Part shown: positions 54,215 through 61,726 of the stretch, in pieces | Position numbering within the stretch: the first letter of the stretch is position 1 | How the letters are laid out: every line of letters starts with the position of its first letter | NCBI RefSeq assembly: GCF_026625125.1 | Contig: NZ_CP113097.1 | Location: 5,504,001 to 5,568,000 of the forward strand | Direction: 5' to 3' | Source: Pseudomonas putida | GTDB taxonomy: Bacteria; Pseudomonadota; Gammaproteobacteria; Pseudomonadales; Pseudomonadaceae | DNA: 64,000 nt | Made by a program: the position numbers and the translations under genes | Notes under the pieces: generated by a model | Seen by the model: the letters and a program-made list of their open reading frames with translations, nothing else | What the model was told of the DNA's origin: nothing | Databases searched by the model: none

Positions 54215-56029
54215 ATGATTGCAAAACCCACGCACCCACGCCGTCCCCGCTGGCGCAGCCTGGCCCTGTTGGCCCTGTGCCTGGCCCCTTTGCTGTGGCC
54301 GCTGCATCACCTTGCCGAACGCTATTACCAGGACGAACTGGCGTCGCAGAATCGCCAGACCCTGGACCTGTACGTCGCCAACCTGCTCGGCACCCTGCAC
54401 CGCTACGAAACCCTGCCGCAGATTCTTGGCGAATTGCCGGCGCTGCGTGGCGTACTGGCCGACCCGTTCAAGCTCGAAGCGGTCACCAACGCCAACCGCC
54501 TGCTCAAAGACATCGCCCACCAGACCGGTGCCGAGGTGATGTACCTGATGGACGTCAGCGGCAATACCCTGGCCGCCTCCAACTGGGACAAGCGCGACAG
54601 CTTCGTGGGCCGTAACTTCGCCTTCCGCCCATACTTCAACGAGGCCATGGCCGGGCAACTTGGGCGCTTCTTCGGGCAAGGCACCACGTCGGCCAAGCGC
54701 GGCTACTTTTTTGCCGCTGCAGTACATGACCGTGAACGCATCGTCGGGGTGTTGGTGGTCAAGGTCGACCTGGACCACACCGAGACCCTCTGGGGCAATA
54801 CGCCTGAGCAATTGCTGCTGACCGACCACAACGGCGTGGTGATCCTCACCTCCCGGCCCGACTGGCGTTTTCGCGCCACCCGCGAGCTGACCGAGGCCGA
54901 GCGCCAGGCGATCATCGCCATCCAGCCCTACCCGACCCAGGCGCCACAGCCGCTGGACCTCAACCCGAACGCCTGGCTGGCGCAGACCCGTGACATCAAG
55001 GAGACCGGCTGGCAGGTCAGCATCCTCGCACCGCGCATGCTGGTCGACCGCTCGGTGCAAACCGTCATGGCCATCGGTGGCGGCGCACTGCTGGTGCTGA
55101 TGCTGCTGGCCGGGCTGGTGATGCAACGCCGCCGGCACTATATCGACCGCATCGACTTCGAAGCCCGGGGCCGTCAGGAGCTGGAAAATCGTGTGGCTCA
55201 GCGCACCGCCGACCTCGAAGGCCTCAACAACCGCCTGAAAAGCGCGGTACTGGAGCGCGAGAATGCCCAGCAGGAGCTGGTACGCGCCCAGGACGAGCTC
55301 GTGCAGGCGGGCAAGCTGTCGGTGCTCGGTACCATGTCGGCGAGCATCAGCCACGAACTCAACCAGCCCTTGGCAGCCATCCGCAGTTACGCGGAAAACG
55401 CCGAGATCCTGCTCGATCACCAGCGCACTGAAGATGCCCGTGGCAACCTCAAGCTGATCGGCGAACTGACCGGGCGCATGGCCTCGATCATCGCTCACCT
55501 GCGGGCCTTCGCCCGGCGCGATCGCCACGCGCCGGAAAGCGTGGCGCTGCAGCCGGCGCTGGACGACGCCCTGGCGCTTCTGGCCAAACGCCGCCGGGCG
55601 ATGGCCGTGGAGCTGATCCGTGACCTGCCCGATGCCACCCTGTGGGTGCAGGCCGGGGAAACCCGCCTGCGCCAGGTGCTCGGCAACCTGCTGGCCAACG
55701 CCCTCGATGCCCTGACAGAAAAAGCCAACCCGCGCCGCCTGTGGCTCAGTGCCGAAAAGCGCGATGACTACGTCTACCTGTTCATCCGCGACAATGGCCC
55801 GGGCTTCAGCCGGCAGGCCCTTGAGCACGCCAAGGAGCCGTTCTTCACCACCAAGACCCGCACCCAGGGCTTGGGCCTGGGCCTGGCCATCTGCGAAAGC
55901 CTGATGCGTGCCCTGGGCGGTGAACTGCTGCTGGCCAACCACCCGGAAGGCGGCGCCCTGCTCACCCTGCAAATGCGCGTGGCAGCCCCCGGCGCCAACC
56001 TGCAACCATCGGAGGACCCCTCGGCATGA
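54215..56029 (+). CDS. dctB: C4-dicarboxylate-type sensor histidine kinase DctB
   Basis: Encodes 604 residues from ATG 54215. Two membrane helices (about residues 15-32, LALLALCLAPLLWPLHHL, and 288-308, GGGALLVLMLLAGLVM) enclose a periplasmic double-Cache sensor (NTLAASNWDKRDSFVGRNFA; FAFRPYFNEAM). Then a coiled coil, the phospho-His in SASISHELNQPLAAIRSYAE, and the ATPase boxes NLLANALDAL and DNGPGFS. It should sense succinate, fumarate or malate and phosphorylate the next gene product. Coupled to it by ATGA. The dctP/Q/M transporter genes are not here. Confidence 0.88.
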   Translation: MIAKPTHPRRPRWRSLALLALCLAPLLWPLHHLAERYYQDELASQNRQTLDLYVANLLGTLHRYETLPQILGELPALRGVLADPFKLEAVTNANRLLKDIAHQTGAEVMYLMDVSGNTLAASNWDKRDSFVGRNFAFRPYFNEAMAGQLGRFFGQGTTSAKRGYFFAAAVHDRERIVGVLVVKVDLDHTETLWGNTPEQLLLTDHNGVVILTSRPDWRFRATRELTEAERQAIIAIQPYPTQAPQPLDLNPNAWLAQTRDIKETGWQVSILAPRMLVDRSVQTVMAIGGGALLVLMLLAGLVMQRRRHYIDRIDFEARGRQELENRVAQRTADLEGLNNRLKSAVLERENAQQELVRAQDELVQAGKLSVLGTMSASISHELNQPLAAIRSYAENAEILLDHQRTEDARGNLKLIGELTGRMASIIAHLRAFARRDRHAPESVALQPALDDALALLAKRRRAMAVELIRDLPDATLWVQAGETRLRQVLGNLLANALDALTEKANPRRLWLSAEKRDDYVYLFIRDNGPGFSRQALEHAKEPFFTTKTRTQGLGLGLAICESLMRALGGELLLANHPEGGALLTLQMRVAAPGANLQPSEDPSA

Positions 56030-57435
56030 CCCCCGAGATACTGATCGACAGCCAGGCCCAGGTGCTGCTGGTCGACGACGACCCACACCTGCGCCAGGCC
56101 TTGAGCCAAACCCTCGACCTGGCGGGGCTGAAGGTGGTTGCCCTGGGCGACGCCCAAGGCCTGGCCGAGCGCCTGGAGCCCGACTGGCCTGGCGTGGTCG
56201 TCAGCGATATCCGCATGCCCGGCATCGATGGCCTGCAATTGCTCGAACAATTGCACGGGCGGGACAACGAACTGCCAGTGCTGCTGATCACCGGCCACGG
56301 CGATGTGCCCCTGGCAGTGCAGGCCATGCGTGCCGGCGCCTACGACTTCCTTGAAAAACCGTTTGCCAGTGAAGCCCTGCTCGACAGCGTGCGCCGCGCC
56401 CTGGCCCTGCGCCGGCTGGTGCTCGACAACCGCAGCCTGCGCCTGGCCTTGAGCGACCGCCAGCAACTCTCTACCCGCCTGGTCGGCCAGTCGCCCGCCA
56501 TGCAGCGCCTGCGCGAACAGATCGGTGCCCTGGCCGGCACCCGCGCCGATGTGCTGATCCTCGGTGAAACCGGCGCTGGCAAAGAGGTGGTCGCCCGCGC
56601 CCTGCACGATTTGTCCAGCCGCCGCGAGGGGCCATTCGTGGCCATCAATGCCGGCGCCCTGGCCGAGTCGGTGGTCGAAAGCGAGCTGTTCGGCCATGAG
56701 TCCGGTGCTTTCACCGGCGCGCAGAAGCGCCGCATCGGCAAATTCGAGTTCGCCAATGGCGGCACGCTGTTCCTCGACGAAATCGAAAGCATGAGCCTCG
56801 ACGTGCAGGTGAAGTTGCTGCGCCTGCTGCAGGAACGGGTGGTCGAGCGCCTGGGCGGCAACCAACTGATCCCGCTGGACATCCGCATCATTGCCGCAAC
56901 CAAGGAAGACCTGCGCCAGTCTGCCGACCAGGGCCGTTTCCGTGCCGACCTTTATTACCGCCTGAACGTGGCGCCGCTGCGCATACCGCCGCTGCGCGAG
57001 CGTGGGGATGACATCCTGGTGCTGTTCCAGCACTTCGCCGATACCGCCAGCCAGCGTCACGGCCTGCCACCGCAAACCCTGCAGCCGGCGCACCGGGCCA
57101 TGCTGCTGCGCCATGCCTGGCCAGGCAATGTGCGCGAACTGCAAAACGCCGCCGAGCGTTTCGCCCTGGGCCTGGAGCTGGCGCTCGATAACCAGGCTCC
57201 CGCTGCCGCAGCACCCACAACACCACATCAGCTAGGCAACCTCAGCGAACAGGTCGAGCAGTTCGAGCGTTCGTTGATTGCCGCCGAACTGGGCCAGCCG
57301 CACAGCTCCATGCGCAGCCTGGCCGAGGCCCTCGGTATCCCGCGCAAAACCTTGCATGACAAGCTGCGCAAGCACGGCCTCAGTTTTGACGGTGGCCACA
57401 GCGGGCCCGACGACCAAGAGGACAACCGCCCATGA
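56026..57435 (+). CDS. dctD: Sigma-54-dependent response regulator DctD
   Basis: Encodes 469 residues of the NtrC class. Receiver with the phospho-Asp in VVVSDIRMPGIDGLQ (residue about 63) and the acidic pair VDDDPHL; AAA+ domain with Walker A GETGAGKE, the sigma-54 contact loop ESGAFTGAQ intact, Walker B GGTLFLDEI; Fis-type helix-turn-helix at the end (LAEALGIPRKTLHDKLRKHG). It should activate sigma-54 promoters of dicarboxylate transport genes. Overlaps dctB upstream and the thioesterase gene downstream (ATGA at 57432). Confidence 0.92.
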   Translation: MTPEILIDSQAQVLLVDDDPHLRQALSQTLDLAGLKVVALGDAQGLAERLEPDWPGVVVSDIRMPGIDGLQLLEQLHGRDNELPVLLITGHGDVPLAVQAMRAGAYDFLEKPFASEALLDSVRRALALRRLVLDNRSLRLALSDRQQLSTRLVGQSPAMQRLREQIGALAGTRADVLILGETGAGKEVVARALHDLSSRREGPFVAINAGALAESVVESELFGHESGAFTGAQKRRIGKFEFANGGTLFLDEIESMSLDVQVKLLRLLQERVVERLGGNQLIPLDIRIIAATKEDLRQSADQGRFRADLYYRLNVAPLRIPPLRERGDDILVLFQHFADTASQRHGLPPQTLQPAHRAMLLRHAWPGNVRELQNAAERFALGLELALDNQAPAAAAPTTPHQLGNLSEQVEQFERSLIAAELGQPHSSMRSLAEALGIPRKTLHDKLRKHGLSFDGGHSGPDDQEDNRP

Positions 57436-57887
57436 ACAGCGACAGCCAGTACCTGCAGGACGTACTGCACAGCGACATTCCCCTGACCCGTGAAATGGGC
57501 CTGCAGGTCATCGATTGGCAAGGCCAGAACCTGCGCCTGCAACTGCCGCTGGCCGCCAACGTCAACCACAAGAGCACCATGTTCGGCGGCAGCCTGTACT
57601 GCGCCGCCGTTCTGGTGGGCTGGGGCTGGCTGCACCTGCGCCTGCGCGAACTGGGCATCGACGACGGGCATATCGTCATTCAGGAAGGCCAGATCAGCTA
57701 CCCGCTGCCGGTCACCGGCACGGCCGTGGCACGCTGCGCCGCACCGGACGAAAAAACCTGGGAGCGCTTCGTGACGCTGTATCAGCGCCGCGGCCGTGCG
57801 CGCCTGACCCTGGACACCACGGTGTGCAATGCTGGCAGCGACGTGCCCGCCGTGAGGTTCAGCGGGCAGTATGTGTTACATCGCTGA
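57432..57887 (+). CDS. YiiD C-terminal-type thioesterase
   Basis: Encodes 151 residues of the hotdog-fold YiiD_C group (MGLQVIDWQGQNLRLQLPLA; NVNHKSTMFGGSLYCAAVLV; ISYPLPVTG). E. coli YiiD has an added acetyltransferase domain, absent here. The N-H-K-x-T-x-F-G-G segment is the family core. The substrate is unknown. It is coupled to dctD, an odd partner, and its 3' end overlaps the convergent cysQ gene by 12 bases. Confidence 0.85.
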   Translation: MNSDSQYLQDVLHSDIPLTREMGLQVIDWQGQNLRLQLPLAANVNHKSTMFGGSLYCAAVLVGWGWLHLRLRELGIDDGHIVIQEGQISYPLPVTGTAVARCAAPDEKTWERFVTLYQRRGRARLTLDTTVCNAGSDVPAVRFSGQYVLHR

Positions 57888-58703
57888 GGCGAGCTGGATC
57901 AGCGCCTGACGCCAGCTTGCCGCTGCGGGCAAAGCCAGGAAGAAGGGGTTGAGCAGGGATTCGCGCGGCGGGTAGCAGAACGGCTGGCCGTCCACGCCAA
58001 TCACTTCCCCGCCTGCCCCTTCCAGCACACCTTGCGCCGCAGCGGTGTCCCACTGCGATGTCGGCGCCAGTCGCGGGTAGCAGTCGGCGCTGCCTTCGGC
58101 CAGCAGGCAGAACTTGAGCGAGCTGCCGATATTGGCCAGCTCCAGCTCGCCGACAGCAGCGCCCAGGCCAGCCAGCAACGCCTCCTGCTGGGGGCTGGAG
58201 TGGCGCCGGCTGGCGACCACGGTGAAACGGCCATCGGCAGGCGGCGCGTTACGCACCTGGACCGGCTGGGGCTCGCCGCCGGCCTCTGCCCGCCAGGCGC
58301 CCAGGCCGTGGCCACCGAAGTAACAGCGGCCGCTGGTCGGCATCGAAACCACGCCAAACACCACTTCGCCGTTTTCGATCAGCGCGATATTGACGGTGAA
58401 CTCTTCGCTGCCTGCGATGAACTCCTTGGTACCGTCCAAAGGGTCGACCAGCCACCAGCGCTGCCAGCCCTGGCGCTCGGCCAACGGGATATTGCAGTCT
58501 TCCTCGGACAGCACCGGGATCTGCGGCGCCAGGGCCTGCAGCCCGTCGGCGATTACCCGGTGTGCGGCCAGGTCGGCGGCGGTCACCGGCGAATCATCCG
58601 CCTTGTTGGTCACTGCGACGTCGGCGCGCCAGAACGGCAGGATCGCCTGCCCTGCCAGGCCGGCCAGTTGCACCACTGCATGCATCAGTTGCTGGTCGTT
58701 CAT
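57876..58703 (-). CDS. cysQ: 3'(2'),5'-bisphosphate nucleotidase CysQ
   Basis: Encodes 275 residues of the inositol-monophosphatase superfamily. Metal motifs: SEEDCN, then WLVDPLDGTKEFI, and the later WDTAAAQGVLEGAGG. It removes the 3' phosphate from pAp left over from sulfate assimilation. ATG 58703 overlaps the nudE stop (ATGA), so the two nucleotide-phosphate hydrolases are co-expressed. Confidence 0.95.
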   Translation of the reverse strand: MNDQQLMHAVVQLAGLAGQAILPFWRADVAVTNKADDSPVTAADLAAHRVIADGLQALAPQIPVLSEEDCNIPLAERQGWQRWWLVDPLDGTKEFIAGSEEFTVNIALIENGEVVFGVVSMPTSGRCYFGGHGLGAWRAEAGGEPQPVQVRNAPPADGRFTVVASRRHSSPQQEALLAGLGAAVGELELANIGSSLKFCLLAEGSADCYPRLAPTSQWDTAAAQGVLEGAGGEVIGVDGQPFCYPPRESLLNPFFLALPAAASWRQALIQLASAM

Positions 58704-59266
58704 ACCTCGAGCAGCCCCCGCTGGATCAGCAGGTCGCGCGCCAAGTACAACGCCGCCAACGCCCGCCCCTCGCTGAACTGGGGGTGCATGGCCAGCGCCG
58801 AGAGTTCGCGAAGGTTGACCTTGTCGACCCGCATCGGCTCCGGCTCGTCGCCCTCCAGCCGCTCTTCGTAAAGGTCGGTGGCCAGCACCACCTGGATCTT
58901 CTGGCTCATGTAGCCGGGCGACAGCGACAGCTCGGTCAAATGTTCCAGCTGGCGCGCGCCAAAGCCGGCTTCTTCCTTGAGCTCCCGGTCAGCCGCGGCC
59001 AGCACATCCTCGCCCGGTTCGATCAGGCCTTTGGGCAGGGACACTTCGTATTCATCCGTGCCACCGCAATACTCCTCGACCAACACGGCGTGCTCGGCAT
59101 CTAGCATGGCCACGATCATGACCGCGCCGTAGCCATTGCCGCGCCCGACCAGACGCTCGTAGGTACGCTCGGTGCCATTGCTGAAGCGCAACTGCACGGC
59201 CTCGACGCGGAACAAGCGGCTGCTGGCGACGATCTCGCGGCTGAGAACGGTGGGTTTCTGGCGCAT
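58700..59266 (-). CDS. nudE: ADP compounds hydrolase NudE (Nudix)
   Basis: Encodes 188 residues from ATG 59266; 40 upstream in-frame codons run into the divergent yrfG promoter and are excluded. The Nudix box is perfect: GLIEPGEDVLAAADRELKEE followed by AGF. NudE hydrolyses NADH, ADP-ribose and Ap3A. The cysQ-nudE-yrfG neighbourhood of nucleotide-cleaning enzymes is also found around E. coli yrfG/nudE. Confidence 0.94.
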   Translation of the reverse strand: MRQKPTVLSREIVASSRLFRVEAVQLRFSNGTERTYERLVGRGNGYGAVMIVAMLDAEHAVLVEEYCGGTDEYEVSLPKGLIEPGEDVLAAADRELKEEAGFGARQLEHLTELSLSPGYMSQKIQVVLATDLYEERLEGDEPEPMRVDKVNLRELSALAMHPQFSEGRALAALYLARDLLIQRGLLEV

Positions 59267-59330
59267 GGGGCGGCTCCTTGGCGTGAACGGGTTACTATAC
59301 CGTGGCTTGCCGACTGAACGAGAGTTTCCC

Positions 59331-59993
59331 ATGCCTGTTCTTCCCTGGTCTGCCATCGATACTGTCCTGCTGGATATGGACGGCACGCTGCTCGATCTGC
59401 ATTACGACAACCGCTTCTGGCTGGAGCACCTGCCCCAGCGCTACGCACAGGTGCACGGCGTAAGCCGGGCAATGGCTGAGATGGAGCTGCAGCCGCTGTT
59501 CGAGCGCAATGCCGGTACGCTCAACTGGTACTGCCTGGACTTCTGGAGCCGTGAGCTGAACTTGCCGATCCGCGAACTCAAGCGCGAGATCGCCGACCTG
59601 ATAGCCCTGCGCCCAGACGCCGATACCTTCCTGGCGGCGATCCGCCAGGCCGGCAAGCGCGTGGTGATGATCACCAATGCACACCGCGATTCGCTGTCGT
59701 TGAAGCTGGAGCGGGTGGAACTGGCGCCGTATTTCGAGCGGCTGATCAGTTCGCATGATTATGGCTACCCGAAAGAAAGCCCGCAGTTCTGGGACGCGTT
59801 GCAGGCCGATATCGGCTTCGAGCCTGGGCGCAGCCTGTTCATCGACGACACCCTGGCCATCCTGCGCAGTGCCCGCCGGTTTGGCGTGGGGCATTTGCTG
59901 GCTGTGCGCCAGCCCGATAGCCAGGCGGCGCCGCGCGATACCCAGGAGTTTGCGGCAGTCGAGGATTACCGGGAGTTGCTGGTCGGTCTTTAG
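59331..59993 (+). CDS. yrfG: GMP/IMP nucleotidase YrfG (HAD family)
   Basis: Encodes 220 residues. HAD motif I LLDMDGTLLDL near residue 13, motif II MITNAH, the Lys in GYPKESPQFW and motif IV SLFIDDTLAIL. E. coli YrfG dephosphorylates GMP and IMP. Start ATG 59331; the upstream in-frame stretch overlaps nudE and is not used. Divergent from nudE. Confidence 0.92.
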   Translation: MPVLPWSAIDTVLLDMDGTLLDLHYDNRFWLEHLPQRYAQVHGVSRAMAEMELQPLFERNAGTLNWYCLDFWSRELNLPIRELKREIADLIALRPDADTFLAAIRQAGKRVVMITNAHRDSLSLKLERVELAPYFERLISSHDYGYPKESPQFWDALQADIGFEPGRSLFIDDTLAILRSARRFGVGHLLAVRQPDSQAAPRDTQEFAAVEDYRELLVGL

Positions 59994-59997
59994 GGCC

Positions 59998-60234
59998 AAA
60001 TCGCCGGCAAGCCGGCTCCCACAAGGAAGGTGTTAGCTTTTAGGAATGAGGTAAGACAGTTGCTTTCACAGCAATGGTGTTGGCTTCTGGGAATTGGGAG
60101 AGGCAGGTGGTTGCACCGGTACTGCACGGCTATCGAGCGCTGTGGTTGTTCTGGCAGCCCCCCAGAGCTGGATGGGAGTCCAACATCTGGGGGGCAGTCC
60201 ACCGTCTGGTGGGAGCCGGCTTGCCGGCGATTGG
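59998..60234. repeat. Two separated, inverted REP elements
   Basis: ATCGCCGGCAAGCCGGCTCC at 60000 and the inverse GGAGCCGGCTTGCCGGCGAT at 60212 flank about 180 bases without a gene. The interval contains GGGGGGCAGTCC-like G-rich tracts at 60189-60200. The right element reaches to about 25 bases from the Kbp-like gene stop. Confidence 0.8.
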
Positions 60235-60257
60235 CCGGGGCAGACGATAGCGATCTG

Positions 60258-60698
60258 TCAGTCCGGAATCCGCAGCACCTGGCCCGGATAGATCTTGTCC
60301 TCATGCTTGAGCATCGGCTTGTTGGCTTCGAAGATCTTGCGGTACTGGCTGGCGTTGCCATACTCGACCATGGCAATGGCTGACAGCGTGTCACCCGTTT
60401 TAACGGTAATGAACCGCGCAGCCTTAACGACCGGCCCTGTTACAGTGATCTGATCGTCAACGCTGGCCACACCACTTATGTTACCGGCCGCAAGGATGAT
60501 CTTCTCCTTCTCCTCCTGGCTGGCAACCTCGCCCTTGAGGGTGATCTTGTCACCGTCTACCGTAGCGGTGATGTTCGGGTTGCCCAGGCCGACGTTCTCC
60601 ACATGTTTTTTCAACTGCTCCTCGGCATTGGCATTGCCTGGCGTCAGTAGGTCGATCAACTTCTCGCCGGCTTCTTTCACGAAACTGAAAAGGCTCAT
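60258..60698 (-). CDS. BON-LysM protein, Kbp (YgaU)-like potassium-binding protein
   Basis: Encodes 146 residues from ATG 60698 (GGAG six bases upstream). A BON domain spans about residues 25-88 (NPNITATVDGDKITLKGEVA) and a LysM domain 95-146 (FITVKTGDTLSAIAMVEYG; MLKHEDKIYPGQVLRIPD). Length and order match E. coli Kbp (149 residues), a cytoplasmic K+ sensor. There is no signal peptide, in agreement. Confidence 0.9.
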   Translation of the reverse strand: MSLFSFVKEAGEKLIDLLTPGNANAEEQLKKHVENVGLGNPNITATVDGDKITLKGEVASQEEKEKIILAAGNISGVASVDDQITVTGPVVKAARFITVKTGDTLSAIAMVEYGNASQYRKIFEANKPMLKHEDKIYPGQVLRIPD

Positions 60699-60890
60699 TG
60701 CGTTCTCCATGTTGACGTTAACCTCGGAATCACGAGTCTAGGCCAGGATTTCCTCCCCCGCCCCACTGCGACCAATCGACGCGGTCTATCAAGGCATAGA
60801 CCCTAGCGATTAGACGTGACCGGCCCACAGGCCTAGGCTGGTGCTATCAAAAAGCCGCCGGTAGTCAGCGCCGATGAACAACCAGCCCCG

Positions 60891-61721
60891 ATGAACAGCA
60901 AGCCACCGGTCTGCGCGGCCTCGACGCCTCTGGCCTTGCCTGCCGCCAGCAACACCTATGATTACGTCCAGCTCGACGACGCTGCGCGGGCCAGCACACC
61001 GCTGGCCGAAGAAATCGCCCTGGCCATCGTCTACAACGGCCTCAATCAGGCCGTGATGCTCGTCAGCCCCACCGACCTTGAAGACTTTGCGGTCGGCTTC
61101 AGCGTTGGCAGCGGCATTGTCGAAGGCACCGCAGACATCTACGACCTGAAACTTTCCGGCAGTGGCTCGGCGTTGTACGCCGACCTGGAAATTTCCAGCC
61201 GCGCATTCTGGAACCTGAAAAACCAGCGTCGCCAACTGGCTGGCACCAGCGGTTGTGGCCTGTGTGGCGTCGAAGCCCTGGAGCAAGCGCTACCAGAGCT
61301 TGCCGAGCTGCCGGGCGCGCCATTGCCCCCGGCGCAGTGGTTGGTGGGCCTGCGTGAGCGCATCGATGCGTTCCAGCCGCTGGGCCAGCACTGCGGCGCC
61401 GTGCATGCGGCATTGTTCATGAACGCCCAGGGCGAGTTGCTGCTCGGCCGTGAAGACATTGGCCGCCACAACGCGCTGGACAAGCTGATCGGCGCCCTGC
61501 TGCGCCAAGACATCGCTACCGCAGGTGGCCTGGCCATCGTCACCAGCCGCTGCAGCCTGGAGCTGATCCAGAAAGTCCTGCGTGCCGGCATCCAGACCCT
61601 GGTCAGCCTCTCGGCCCCTACCGGGCTTGCCCTGCAATGGGCGCGCAAGCACAACCTCAACCTCATTCACCTGCCCAAACACAGTGCACCGCGGGTCTAC
61701 AGCCCAGCGGCGGAGTCGTAA
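60891..61721 (+). CDS. fdhD: Formate dehydrogenase accessory sulfurtransferase FdhD
   Basis: Encodes 276 residues. The CxxC sulfur-transfer loop is GTSGCGLCG (near residue 123); the Mo-bis-MGD binding region EDIGRHNALDKLIGALL and the end KHNLNLIHLPK are typical. It passes sulfur from IscS to the molybdenum cofactor of formate dehydrogenases. A six-codon open frame (60874-60894) ends overlapping its ATG. The molybdoenzyme gene follows after five bases. Confidence 0.95.
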   Translation: MNSKPPVCAASTPLALPAASNTYDYVQLDDAARASTPLAEEIALAIVYNGLNQAVMLVSPTDLEDFAVGFSVGSGIVEGTADIYDLKLSGSGSALYADLEISSRAFWNLKNQRRQLAGTSGCGLCGVEALEQALPELAELPGAPLPPAQWLVGLRERIDAFQPLGQHCGAVHAALFMNAQGELLLGREDIGRHNALDKLIGALLRQDIATAGGLAIVTSRCSLELIQKVLRAGIQTLVSLSAPTGLALQWARKHNLNLIHLPKHSAPRVYSPAAES

Positions 61722-61726
61722 TAGCC

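Noticed and set aside
54059..56086. A 675-codon minus-strand open frame antisense to dctB
   Set aside because: The sense strand encodes an unmistakable sensor kinase; the antisense frame is a GC-bias artefact, as are the long ones at 16426-17925, 8323-9639, 4506-5720 and 61697-63265.
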